Source: an uncultured Porphyromonadaceae bacterium
Lineage (GTDB): Bacteria > Bacteroidota > Bacteroidia > Bacteroidales > Muribaculaceae
Direction: 5' to 3'
Length of the DNA stretch: 64,000 nucleotides
Assembly: GCA_947177035.1 (NCBI GenBank)
Contig: CAMWSS010000011.1
Span: 1 to 64,000, forward strand
Part shown: piece by piece, positions 36,659 through 44,654 of the stretch
How the letters are laid out: each line of letters begins with the position of its first letter
Numbering within the stretch: position 1 is the stretch's first letter
Notes under the pieces: model-generated
Seen by the model: the letters and a program-made list of their open reading frames with translations, nothing else
Databases searched by the model: none
Told to the model about the DNA's origin: nothing
Made by a program: the position numbers and the translations under genes

Positions 36659-38668
36659 TCAGAGCAGCGAGACTGAGCGTTTCACAAAGTCGCTCAGCTC
36701 CTTGCCGCGAAGCAGACCCGACGAAAGCAACGACAGGTCAATGAGCTGACGCACCAGCGGCTGGCCCGACGCATAGCCGGAAGCCGCGTCCGAAATCCGC
36801 GTGCGCATCTCGCCAACGGTCTTTTCCGCAGCGGCCGACTCAGCCTGCTGCTCGTCAGTGAGTTTTCCGTCGGTAGCCTCAGAGCGGATCTTGTCGGCCT
36901 TGGCCTGAGCCTCGGTCATTGCCTTGAAATCAGGTTCCAGACCAGATCCGAGAGCGCTCATTGCCTCAGTGCGCACGCGGGCCACGAGCGGATGCTCAAC
37001 ATTGACCACCAGCGAATAGCTGTCGGGCAACTGGCCATAGAAACTCATGCCAGGCTGCATGGCCGCCATCTCCTTCATGCGGCGCATATATTCGTTCTGG
37101 GTCACGGTGACAGGAGCGTCGCCACTGCCAAGAGCCTCAAACATAACCACGAACTCAGCCTTCTCGACATTCGGAATCTGAGAACGGAACACCGATGTCA
37201 GCACATCGCGCTCCAGAGCGCCAAGTCCGGCATCCTTGCGGTCGGCCTTCGGAATGAGATTATCTATCGTATCGGAGTCCACGCGCACAAAACGGCTCTT
37301 TTCGAGCTTGCTCTCAAGCATGCCCACAAAATGACTGTCGAGCTGGCCGTCCATTACCAGAACGCTATAGCCGCGGTCTGTGGCGGCGGTGATATAGTTA
37401 TATTGCGCGGTCGGGTCGGTCGTGTAAAGATAAACCACATCTCCGGCCGAATCAGTCTGTGCCGTCTCGATCAGCTTGCGATATTCCTCCAGAGTGAAAT
37501 ACTTGCCTTCGGTATCTTTGAGAAGAACGAATTTCATGGCTGCATCACGGAACTTGTCGTCAGTGAGCATACCGTATTCGATAAACAGCCTGATGTCGTC
37601 CCACTTGGACTCATAGTCCGCACGGTCGGCCTTGAAGATCTCTTCCAGACGTCCCGACACCTTCTTGGTGATATAGCCTGAAATCTTCTTCACTGCCGAA
37701 TCGGCCTGCAAATAACTGCGGCTGACGTTCAGAGGGATATCAGGCGAATCGATCACGCCCTGCAGCAGCATCATGAATTCAGGCACCACACCCTCCACCG
37801 AATCAGTGACAAACACCTGGTTGCAATAGAGCTGGATGCGATTTTTCGTAATCTCGAAATTATTCTTGATTTTCGGGAAATAGAGTATGCCGGTGAGAGT
37901 GAACGGATAGTCCACGTTGAGGTGAATCCAGAACAGCGGATCTTCCTGTCCGGGATACAGTTCGCGATAGAATTTGAGATAATCCTCATCGGTCAGTTCA
38001 GAAGGCTTCTTGGTCCAGGCCGGTTCAGTGTCATTGACCACCTTTCCGTCCGACTCCACGGGCACGGGCAGGAAGCGGCAGTATTTGCGCAGCAACAGAT
38101 CGACACGGGCCTGATCCAGAAACTCCTTGGCGTCATCGTCAATGTGCAGCACGATGTCAGTGCCGCGCTCGGCGCGCTCGCCGGGGCCAAGAGTATAAAC
38201 CGGCGATCCGTCACACTCCCAGTGCACGGCCTGAGCGCCGTCCTTATAGCTCAGCGAGTTGATCTCCACCTTCTTGGCCACCATAAAGGCCGAATAGAAT
38301 CCGAGACCGAAATGGCCAATTATCGAATTGGCTGTGTCTTTATATTTTTCCAGAAACTCCTCGGCGCCCGAAAATGCGATCTGGTTGATATATTTCTCCA
38401 CATCGTCGGCCGTCATGCCGATGCCGTGGTCGCTCACGGTCAGAGTGCCGGCCTCTTTGTCTACTTTGACCGAAACCTTCATCTCGCCGAGTTCGCCCTT
38501 ATATTCGCCAAACGACGACAGAGTCTTCAGCTTCTGCGTCGCGTCTATGGCATTGCTCACCAGCTCGCGCAGAAAAATCTCATGATCGCTGTACAGGAAT
38601 TTCTTGATGACGGGGAAAATATTTTCGGTTGTCACACCGATGGAACCTTGTTTTTTCTGTGTATCCAT
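36659..38668 (-). CDS. htpG: Molecular chaperone HtpG (Hsp90)
   Basis: The 669-residue protein is bacterial Hsp90. The GHKL ATP-binding fold includes LRELVSNAIDA, DHGIGMT and GHFGLGFYSAF (about residues 30-130). The middle domain has RSYLQADSAVKKIS, and the C-terminal dimerisation domain follows. It refolds client proteins in the cytoplasm with DnaK. The start at 38668 gives MDTQKKQGSIGVTTENIFP, similar to the family; an in-frame ATG 17 codons upstream adds an unrelated peptide. It is slightly longer than E. coli HtpG (624), as is usual for Bacteroidetes. dacB follows after 2 bases. Confidence 0.97.
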   Translation of the reverse strand: MDTQKKQGSIGVTTENIFPVIKKFLYSDHEIFLRELVSNAIDATQKLKTLSSFGEYKGELGEMKVSVKVDKEAGTLTVSDHGIGMTADDVEKYINQIAFSGAEEFLEKYKDTANSIIGHFGLGFYSAFMVAKKVEINSLSYKDGAQAVHWECDGSPVYTLGPGERAERGTDIVLHIDDDAKEFLDQARVDLLLRKYCRFLPVPVESDGKVVNDTEPAWTKKPSELTDEDYLKFYRELYPGQEDPLFWIHLNVDYPFTLTGILYFPKIKNNFEITKNRIQLYCNQVFVTDSVEGVVPEFMMLLQGVIDSPDIPLNVSRSYLQADSAVKKISGYITKKVSGRLEEIFKADRADYESKWDDIRLFIEYGMLTDDKFRDAAMKFVLLKDTEGKYFTLEEYRKLIETAQTDSAGDVVYLYTTDPTAQYNYITAATDRGYSVLVMDGQLDSHFVGMLESKLEKSRFVRVDSDTIDNLIPKADRKDAGLGALERDVLTSVFRSQIPNVEKAEFVVMFEALGSGDAPVTVTQNEYMRRMKEMAAMQPGMSFYGQLPDSYSLVVNVEHPLVARVRTEAMSALGSGLEPDFKAMTEAQAKADKIRSEATDGKLTDEQQAESAAAEKTVGEMRTRISDAASGYASGQPLVRQLIDLSLLSSGLLRGKELSDFVKRSVSLL

Positions 38669-38877
38669 ATCTGATTGCGTATTTAAGTTTATATCACTTA
38701 ACAGCAAACAAAATGCCATAGTGAAACACCTGCCATTTTATGTTAAAAAAACCTAAATCCACTGCCATAATGTCACACACCTATCAATATAACGCGATCA
38801 ACATTTTTAGTGTCCGGGATGTTATATCTGCAAAACTCAACACAACATTTTTCAACTCTATTCCAAAACATAACCCT

Positions 38878-40173
38878 ATGAACACAGCTCCTCTTCAGGG
38901 CATCAAGGTGATAGATTTCACCGAAGTGCAGTCTGGCCCCTCATGCACACAAATGCTGGCATGGCTCGGCGCAGAAGTAATCAAAATCGAACGCCCCGGC
39001 GTCGGCGACGCCACCCGCGGCGAACTACAATTCGACCCGGACTGCCCGAGCTACTATTTTCTGCAACTCAACGCCAACAAAAAGTCGCTCACTCTCAACG
39101 CAAAGACTCCCGACGGCAAAGCCATTCTGACCCGACTGGTCAAAGACTGCGACATCTTCGTTGAAAATCTCCACCCCGGAGCCATGGACAAACTCGGATT
39201 TTCATGGGACGACGTCCACGCGCTCAATCCGAAATGTATCTATGGCACTATCAAAGGCTTTCCTTTGTCATCAAAATACAAAGACCTGAAAGCATACGAG
39301 CCGGTGGCACAAGTCACAGCCGGCGCGGCATCAACCACCGGATGGTGGGAAGGCTCGAACAATGTGCCGACACAAAGCGGCGCCGCACTCGGCGACTCCA
39401 ATTCAGGCATGCATCTTCTCATCGGCCTGCTCGCGGCTCTTCAGCAAAGGGCCAGAACCGGCGAAGGATGCTACGTCTACCAGTCCATGCACAATGCCTG
39501 CCTGAACCTGTGTCGCATCAAAACCCGCGACCAGCTCACCCTCGACCGCATCGGCTATCTCACCCAGTTCCCGCAATACCCCGACCAGAAGATCTCTGGC
39601 TGCGTGCCACGCTCAGGCAATCAGGAAGGCTCGGGAGTGCTCGGCTGGACATATAAATGCAAAGGCTGGGAAACCGACCCTAACGCCTATGTCTACATAA
39701 TCCTGCAACGACCCGAAAAAGAATTCGCCCTCGCCGCAAAAGCAATGGGCTTTGACGACTGGCTGACGAATCCTGACTTCAACACCGCCGACGCACGCGA
39801 CAGACACAAACAGGAAATCTACAAACGCATCGGCGACTGGGCCATCACAAAAGACAAATATGAAATCACCGAAATGCTGTCGAAAGCCGGAGTCCCCGTC
39901 GGCCCGGTGCTCAGCACAAAGGAGATCATGGACGACCAGAGCCTATATGACGGCAACACCCTCGTCAAGATCGACCAAGGCGGAAAAATCGGCACTTTCG
40001 TAACAGTCGGCTGCCCGTTCACCATGAGCAACTATCAACCGGAATACAAGCCCTGCCCATCACTCGGAGGCGACACTGCCGATGTGCTCAAAGAATATGG
40101 CTACACCGACGAACAGATTGCCGGATTCGCCAAAAACGGCACCACCGCACCGACCGACCAACAGCCCAAATAA
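38878..40173 (+). CDS. frc: Formyl-CoA:oxalate CoA-transferase
   Basis: The 431-residue class III CoA-transferase moves CoA from formyl-CoA to oxalate. The catalytic Asp is residue 173 in the family motif GAALGDSNSGMHL. Also present are the CoA-contact residues in EVQSGPS and IERPGVGDATRG, the tyrosine of YEPVAQ, and the KCKGWETDPNAYVY segment. Length is close to the 428 of Oxalobacter Frc. Residues 250-255 read EGSGVL where Oxalobacter Frc and E. coli YfdW have the flexible GGGGQP loop over the active site, a marked deviation. The start at 38878 is favoured over an ATG at 38740. The neighbours oxc and an AEC carrier support the oxalate role; a related transferase such as acetyl-CoA:oxalate is the alternative. 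Confidence 0.88.
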   Translation: MNTAPLQGIKVIDFTEVQSGPSCTQMLAWLGAEVIKIERPGVGDATRGELQFDPDCPSYYFLQLNANKKSLTLNAKTPDGKAILTRLVKDCDIFVENLHPGAMDKLGFSWDDVHALNPKCIYGTIKGFPLSSKYKDLKAYEPVAQVTAGAASTTGWWEGSNNVPTQSGAALGDSNSGMHLLIGLLAALQQRARTGEGCYVYQSMHNACLNLCRIKTRDQLTLDRIGYLTQFPQYPDQKISGCVPRSGNQEGSGVLGWTYKCKGWETDPNAYVYIILQRPEKEFALAAKAMGFDDWLTNPDFNTADARDRHKQEIYKRIGDWAITKDKYEITEMLSKAGVPVGPVLSTKEIMDDQSLYDGNTLVKIDQGGKIGTFVTVGCPFTMSNYQPEYKPCPSLGGDTADVLKEYGYTDEQIAGFAKNGTTAPTDQQPK

Positions 40174-40199
40174 CCGGAAATCCATCCACTGAAACCGGG

Positions 40200-40279
40200 A
40201 AACCGGAAATGTGAGGCGGAGAGAAGCAAGACAGACACAGCAGTCCCGTCGTCGACCGATCTCCGCCCCACACCGGTTT
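40200..40279 (+). other. Long intercistronic hairpin between frc and oxc
   Basis: Nested complementary segments can pair: AAACCGG (40200-40206) with CCGGTTT (40273-40279), TGTG with CACA, and GGCGGAGA (40215-40222) with TCTCCGCC (40260-40267), leaving a 37-base loop. No clear U-tract follows. It may be an RNA-stabilising or attenuating structure, or part of a terminator; 152 bases separate the two genes. Confidence 0.5.
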
Positions 40280-40315
40280 TCCGCAATCTCTCTCCCCTCC
40301 ATACATATATTATAT

Positions 40316-40323
40316 TACTTTTG
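40316..40323 (+). promoter_or_regulatory. -7-like box immediately before oxc
   Basis: TACTTTTG matches TAnnTTTG but ends only 2 bases before the ATG at 40326, so a transcript from it would start at or after the ATG. It may be a chance match, or drive a shorter product from the ATG at 40413. Confidence 0.3.
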
Positions 40324-40325
40324 AA

Positions 40326-42089
40326 ATGGCAACAACAACCGCAATCCCATCAAAAACTCCGGCACAGACAGCAACGCCACAGACTCCGGCCTATCCAGGC
40401 CAGGTGACCGGAATGTACATACTGGCAAAAGCCCTCAAAAACGTGGGCATAGACACAATGTACGGACTTGTCGGCATTCCAGTGACCGACTTCTCCTATC
40501 TGGCACAGGAAATCGGCATCAGATTTGTCGGATTCCGCCACGAACAACAGGCCGGCATGGCCGCAGCCACCCACGGATATCTGACCAAAACGCCCGGAGT
40601 GCTCCTGACGGTTTCATCGCTCGGATTCCTCAATGGACTCACCGCCACAGCAAACGCCACAGTCAACTGCTATCCGATGATCCAGATCTCCGGATCGAGC
40701 GAACGGGCGCCAATCGATCTCGACCAGGGCAACTATGAAGCGCTTGACCAGCTTAACGTGGCCAAAGGACTGGCCAAGGCCGCATATCGCGTAAACCGCC
40801 CGCAAGACATTCCGACTGCCGTGGCCCGCGCATATCGCGCCGCAGTGTCCGGACGCCCTGGCGGTGTCTATCTCGACATAACGACCCCATGCCTCGGCGC
40901 TGTCATGGACAAATCCGAGGCCGACAAACTCTTCTTCCAGCCGGTGGATCCTGCTCCGTCACAACATCCGTCGGACCAGGCCGTAACGCGGGCCTTGAAA
41001 CTGCTCGCCTCTGCCCGACGGCCGGCAATAATACTTGGCAAAGGCGCTGCCTATGCACAGATCGACGACAAAATCAGACAATTCATCGAAAAGACCGGAA
41101 TCCCGTTCCTGCCCATGTCGATGGCTAAAGGACTGATGCCCGACTCCCACCCGCTGAGCGCCATAAGCTGCCGCTCGACCGTGATGGAACAGGCCGACGT
41201 GGTGATGCTCATCGGAGCCAGACTCAACTGGCTGCTGTCGCGCGGACACGGAAAATGGAACCCCGACACAAAATTCATCCAGCTCGACATAGAACCCACA
41301 GAAATCGACTGCAACCGCCCGATAGCCGCCCCCGTCATCGGCGACCTCGAAAGCTCCATCGACGCCATGCTGGCCAGCCTGCCCTCTGTGAAAATGACGG
41401 CCGACCCCCAATGGATCCCTTCACTACAGGCCGAAGCTAAAACAAAAAACGCCCGATTCGCCCAACGCCTTGCCGACAACGCCGCAGCCAGCCCGATGAA
41501 CCACTGGACGGCCCTGTCGGTCATCAAACCGATTCTTGAAAGCAACCCTGACATAATCCTGGTCAACGAAGGAGCCAACACCCTGGACGACACACGCAAC
41601 GCCGTCAACATGGCGCTGCCCCGACACCGCATCGACTGCGCCACATGGGCCATAATGGGAATGGGCATGGGCTCGGCAATCGGAGCGGCGATAGCCACCG
41701 GCAAAAAAGTCGTCGCAATCGAAGGCGACTCGGCGTTCGGATTCTCAGGAATGGACTTCAGCACAGCCTGCCGCTTCCGGCTGCCTGTCACCGTCGTGAT
41801 CTTCAACAACGGAGGCATCTACAACGGCATCGGCGAAAATCTGGCCAAAACATCAGACCCCGCGCCGACAACGCTCGACATAAACGCCCGATACGACAAA
41901 CTCGGCGAAGCATTCGGCGCCAAGACATACTATGTCACCACCCCCGAACAACTCAAAACCGCATTCACCGAAGCCATCGCATCGGGCACCACATGCCTGA
42001 TCGACGTGCAACTCGACGCTGCATCAGGAAAAGAAAGCGGCCACATCGGCTACCTCAATCCCGAATCACTGCAACACATAACCGTCTGA
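40326..42089 (+). CDS. oxc: Oxalyl-CoA decarboxylase
   Basis: The 587-residue thiamine-diphosphate enzyme decarboxylates oxalyl-CoA to formyl-CoA and CO2 in the cytoplasm. The conserved Glu73 (GFRHEQQAG) activates the cofactor; the ThDP/Mg motif is GDSAFGFSGMD followed by NNGGIYNG. The segment GKGAAYAQIDDKIRQFIEK and LPMSMAKGL match Oxalobacter Oxc closely, and GARLNWLLSRG is specific to this branch of the family. An N-terminal Thr/Pro-rich stretch of about 20 residues is extra. With frc it completes the CoA-dependent oxalate cycle, in which proton consumption and formate export conserve energy. Confidence 0.95.
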   Translation: MATTTAIPSKTPAQTATPQTPAYPGQVTGMYILAKALKNVGIDTMYGLVGIPVTDFSYLAQEIGIRFVGFRHEQQAGMAAATHGYLTKTPGVLLTVSSLGFLNGLTATANATVNCYPMIQISGSSERAPIDLDQGNYEALDQLNVAKGLAKAAYRVNRPQDIPTAVARAYRAAVSGRPGGVYLDITTPCLGAVMDKSEADKLFFQPVDPAPSQHPSDQAVTRALKLLASARRPAIILGKGAAYAQIDDKIRQFIEKTGIPFLPMSMAKGLMPDSHPLSAISCRSTVMEQADVVMLIGARLNWLLSRGHGKWNPDTKFIQLDIEPTEIDCNRPIAAPVIGDLESSIDAMLASLPSVKMTADPQWIPSLQAEAKTKNARFAQRLADNAAASPMNHWTALSVIKPILESNPDIILVNEGANTLDDTRNAVNMALPRHRIDCATWAIMGMGMGSAIGAAIATGKKVVAIEGDSAFGFSGMDFSTACRFRLPVTVVIFNNGGIYNGIGENLAKTSDPAPTTLDINARYDKLGEAFGAKTYYVTTPEQLKTAFTEAIASGTTCLIDVQLDAASGKESGHIGYLNPESLQHITV

Positions 42090-42128
42090 CACAGACATCC
42101 CTTGAATTAGCAGAAAACGGTTGATGCC

Positions 42129-42193
42129 ACCGGCCGGCTGCGCGAAGCCACACACCGGACCACTCCTCTCCGATTTCATCGCAGCCGGCCGGT
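42129..42193 (+). terminator. Terminator-like hairpin between oxc and the AEC gene
   Basis: Perfect 14-bp arms ACCGGCCGGCTGCG and CGCAGCCGGCCGGT (42129-42142 and 42180-42193) with a 37-base loop are followed directly by TTTTC. It lies 39 bases past oxc and would separate or attenuate expression of the carrier gene. Confidence 0.7.
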
Positions 42194-42240
42194 TTTCTAT
42201 ATTCCCCCACTCTCTCCCTCCCTCAAACCAACTTTCAACT

Positions 42241-42249
42241 CCCCCCCCC
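42241..42249 (+). repeat. C9 homopolymer upstream of the AEC carrier start
   Basis: Nine consecutive C end 10 bases before the ATG at 42260, within a strand of mostly pyrimidines from about 42193 to 42259. Such runs are prone to slippage, and this one lies in the leader rather than the coding frame. Confidence 0.8.
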
Positions 42250-42259
42250 TCACTGTTTT

Positions 42260-43237
42260 ATGGAACACATTATTCTATACGCCATCGTTCCTATCGTGGT
42301 GGTAATGTTCGGAGGCTACATCTCCGGCAAAAAAGGCATCTTCTCAGGTGACGACGCCAAAAAATTCAACAAAGTAGTGCTCGACTATGCCCTGCCGGCC
42401 GCCCTCTTCGTCAGCATCGTCAGCGCAAGCCGCGAAATGCTCTACTCCGACCTAAAGCTCACCCTGATCTCCACCGTCGTCATCATGGCTTGCTTCATGC
42501 TGGTCTACGTGATCTTCGCATACTGCTTCAAAGGCAACAACGGAGCCGACGGCGCCGTGGCGGCCCTGATCAACGGATCTCCGACAATCGGATTCCTCGG
42601 ATTCGCCGTGCTCGAACCGATATTCGGCGTCACCCCCTCAGTGGCCCTTGTCGTGGCTATCGTCGGCATCGTCGTCAACGCGATCGGCATCCCGGTCGGC
42701 CTTTCGCTCATGAACGCCTCGCTCGACCGGAAACCCGGACAGAAAAAAGAAAGCGCCTGGAAACCGGTGATCCACGCACTGGCCCAACCCGTGGCATGGG
42801 CGCCGATCCTCGCCGTCGTGCTGGTGCTCATCGGAGTCAAATGGCCCGCATGGCTCAGCCCGTCGTTCAACCTCATGGCCAAAGCCAACGCCTCCATGGC
42901 AGTATTCTCGGCCGGCATAACCCTCTCCGCCATCAAAGTCAACATCGACTGGCAGGCAATCCTCGGCTCCATCCTCAAACTCATCCTCATGCCAGCCGCC
43001 GCACTGGCCGTCGGACTCCTGTTTAAAATGGACATCCAGAACCTCTACATGCTTGTGGTCGCATGCGCCCTGCCTCCGGCCTTCTCCGGAATCATCATTG
43101 CCGACGAAAACAACGTCTATGTCGCCACCGGCACCTCATCGCTGACCCTGAGCGTGATCCTTTTCGTCGTCACCTGCCCGATGTGGCTCTGGATCACCCA
43201 GCTCATTGCTGGCCCGTGTCCCGGCCTCCACATCTGA
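42260..43237 (+). CDS. AEC-family anion carrier, probable oxalate/formate transporter
   Basis: The 325-residue protein is a ten-helix-type membrane carrier of the auxin efflux carrier (AEC/BART) superfamily, two five-helix repeats joined by a cytoplasmic loop around residues 155-175 (RKPGQKKES). Motifs such as NKVVLDYALPAALF and GSPTIGFLGFAVLEPIF sit in the helices expected for substrate binding. E. coli yfdV, the AEC gene of the yfdXWUVE oxalate operon, occupies the same place relative to frc and oxc, so I infer oxalate uptake or formate/oxalate exchange. The classical OxlT antiporter is a different family and is not in this window. Malate or another dicarboxylate remains possible. Confidence 0.78.
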   Translation: MEHIILYAIVPIVVVMFGGYISGKKGIFSGDDAKKFNKVVLDYALPAALFVSIVSASREMLYSDLKLTLISTVVIMACFMLVYVIFAYCFKGNNGADGAVAALINGSPTIGFLGFAVLEPIFGVTPSVALVVAIVGIVVNAIGIPVGLSLMNASLDRKPGQKKESAWKPVIHALAQPVAWAPILAVVLVLIGVKWPAWLSPSFNLMAKANASMAVFSAGITLSAIKVNIDWQAILGSILKLILMPAAALAVGLLFKMDIQNLYMLVVACALPPAFSGIIIADENNVYVATGTSSLTLSVILFVVTCPMWLWITQLIAGPCPGLHI

Positions 43238-43316
43238 CAACATGCCATATGCAACCATCCGGTGTCAATGTCGGGAGAAATATGTTACAAAACACACCGC
43301 ATTCCCGGCAATTCGC

Positions 43317-43324
43317 TAATTTTG
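43317..43324 (+). promoter_or_regulatory. -7 box of the small lipoprotein gene
   Basis: TAATTTTG matches TAnnTTTG, 26 bases before the ATG at 43351. It excludes the longer in-frame starts upstream. Confidence 0.5.
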
Positions 43325-43350
43325 CGAAAAATTCAGATCAAAGACAACGG

Positions 43351-43803
43351 ATGCGACACAAATCCATAATAACCGCAGCTCTGCTCCTGACCGCATCGGC
43401 ATGCTCCCACCATGCCGGCAGATACGTCTCGATCAGCGCCCCGGCGGTCGACACCGCTTGCGACGGCCTGACAATCACACGCGTGGAACTCACCGACAGC
43501 TCCACGCGCGTGCACTTTCATCTGATATGCGACGCTGACAGCTGGGTTAATCTCGAATCATCGGCCCACATCACAAGCAAAGGAATCTGCTACCCGATGA
43601 TCGGACACGAAGGACTCACACCCGACCGCAGAACGGCAATCACCGGAAACAACCGCGAATTAGACTTCACGCTGATTTTCTCGCCTCTGCCTCCATCGGC
43701 GACCGAATTCAACTTCCTTGAAGGACGGGCAGCCGGAAGCTGGTGCATGCTCGGTGTAAGACTTGACAACAAAACATACGCCGACACATATGCCCGTAAT
43801 TGA
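43351..43803 (+). CDS. Small lipoprotein with a TlpA-N-terminal-like beta domain
   Basis: The 150-residue protein has a signal peptide with Cys18 in TASAC (a weak lipobox) and then a beta-rich stretch. TITRVELTDSSTRVHFHL, a glycine-lysine-Cys turn (GICYPMIGHEGL) and LDFTLIFSPLPPSATEFNFLEG resemble the domain that precedes the thioredoxin fold in many Bacteroidetes TlpA-like proteins. No thioredoxin domain follows; the gene ends there, overlapping the next gene by 14 bases. Function is unknown; it may be a membrane-anchored binding domain. I rate the resemblance as suggestive only. Confidence 0.6.
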   Translation: MRHKSIITAALLLTASACSHHAGRYVSISAPAVDTACDGLTITRVELTDSSTRVHFHLICDADSWVNLESSAHITSKGICYPMIGHEGLTPDRRTAITGNNRELDFTLIFSPLPPSATEFNFLEGRAAGSWCMLGVRLDNKTYADTYARN

Positions 43804-44596
43804 ACTGACCGACACTGCCTGCCCGCAACTCGCGCCATACATGAAGCTGACCGAAGCTCAACTGCGCAACAGACTTAACCCCAAAGAATCACTCTTCATC
43901 GCCGAAAGCCCCAAAGTGATCCGTGTGGCCCTCGACGCAGGCCACAGGCCGGCATCACTGCTCTGCGAGCCACGACACATCACAGGCGATGCCGCCGACA
44001 TAATCGCACGCATCGACAACGAAATCCCCGTCTACACCGGATCACGCGAACTGCTCGCCTCAATGACCGGCTACACGCTCACCCGCGGAGTGCTCTGCGC
44101 GATGCACCGCCCGGAAGCACCCGACCCTGCAACAATCTTTGCCGGCGCACACCGCATCGCAGTGATCGACGGCGTGACCGACACAACCAACATCGGAGCA
44201 ATCTTCCGATCGGCCGCCGCCCTCGGCATCGACGCCATTGCCCTCACCCCAACCACATGTGACCCGCTAAACCGCCGATCGGTCAGAGTGTCGATGGGCT
44301 CGGTATTCCTCGTCCCATGGACATGGATCAGCGCCGACATGCACGAAATCCGATCACTCGGATTCAAACTCGCCGCAATGGCTCTGACCGACAAATCCAT
44401 CGGCATAGATGCTCCGGAACTCACCGCCGAACCGCGCCTGGCCATCGTGCTCGGAACCGAAGGCGACGGACTCTCACACCAGGCCATCGCCGGCGCCGAC
44501 TTCGTCGTGAAAATCCCCATGGCCCACGGAGTCGACTCGCTCAACGTTGCGGCCGCATCGGCCGTTGCCTTCTGGCAACTCCGCCAGCAACCCTGA
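43790..44596 (+). CDS. SpoU/TrmH-family RNA 2'-O-methyltransferase
   Basis: The 268-residue protein has an N-terminal substrate-binding part (about residues 1-100, starting near PVIELTDTACPQLAPYMKL) and a SPOUT knot methylase domain. That domain contains the motifs IDGVTDTTNIGAIFRSAAALG (motif 1), IVLGTEGDGLS (motif 2) and IPMAHGVDSLNVAAASAVAFW (motif 3). It methylates the ribose of tRNA or 23S rRNA; the site is not predictable. The ATG at 43790 begins in the last codons of the preceding lipoprotein gene; an upstream ATG at 43763 would overlap more. A terminator for the opposing rprY lies just beyond its stop. Confidence 0.88.
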   Translation: MPVIELTDTACPQLAPYMKLTEAQLRNRLNPKESLFIAESPKVIRVALDAGHRPASLLCEPRHITGDAADIIARIDNEIPVYTGSRELLASMTGYTLTRGVLCAMHRPEAPDPATIFAGAHRIAVIDGVTDTTNIGAIFRSAAALGIDAIALTPTTCDPLNRRSVRVSMGSVFLVPWTWISADMHEIRSLGFKLAAMALTDKSIGIDAPELTAEPRLAIVLGTEGDGLSHQAIAGADFVVKIPMAHGVDSLNVAAASAVAFWQLRQQP

Positions 44597-44602
44597 CCCC
44601 AC

Positions 44603-44637
44603 AAAAAAAGAGGAGGCAAACGACTTCACCTCCTCCT
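44603..44637 (-). terminator. Terminator after rprY
   Basis: On the minus strand the hairpin GAGGAGG...CCTCCTC (44610-44616 and 44629-44635) is followed by seven T at 44603-44609. It ends the rprXY transcript. Confidence 0.7.
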
Positions 44638-44654
44638 TCTTCAATCAGGTCGCA

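Noticed and set aside
42260..43237. Oxalate:formate antiporter OxlT
   Set aside because: The helix pattern and NGSPTIGF motif belong to the AEC family, not the 12-helix major facilitator OxlT.
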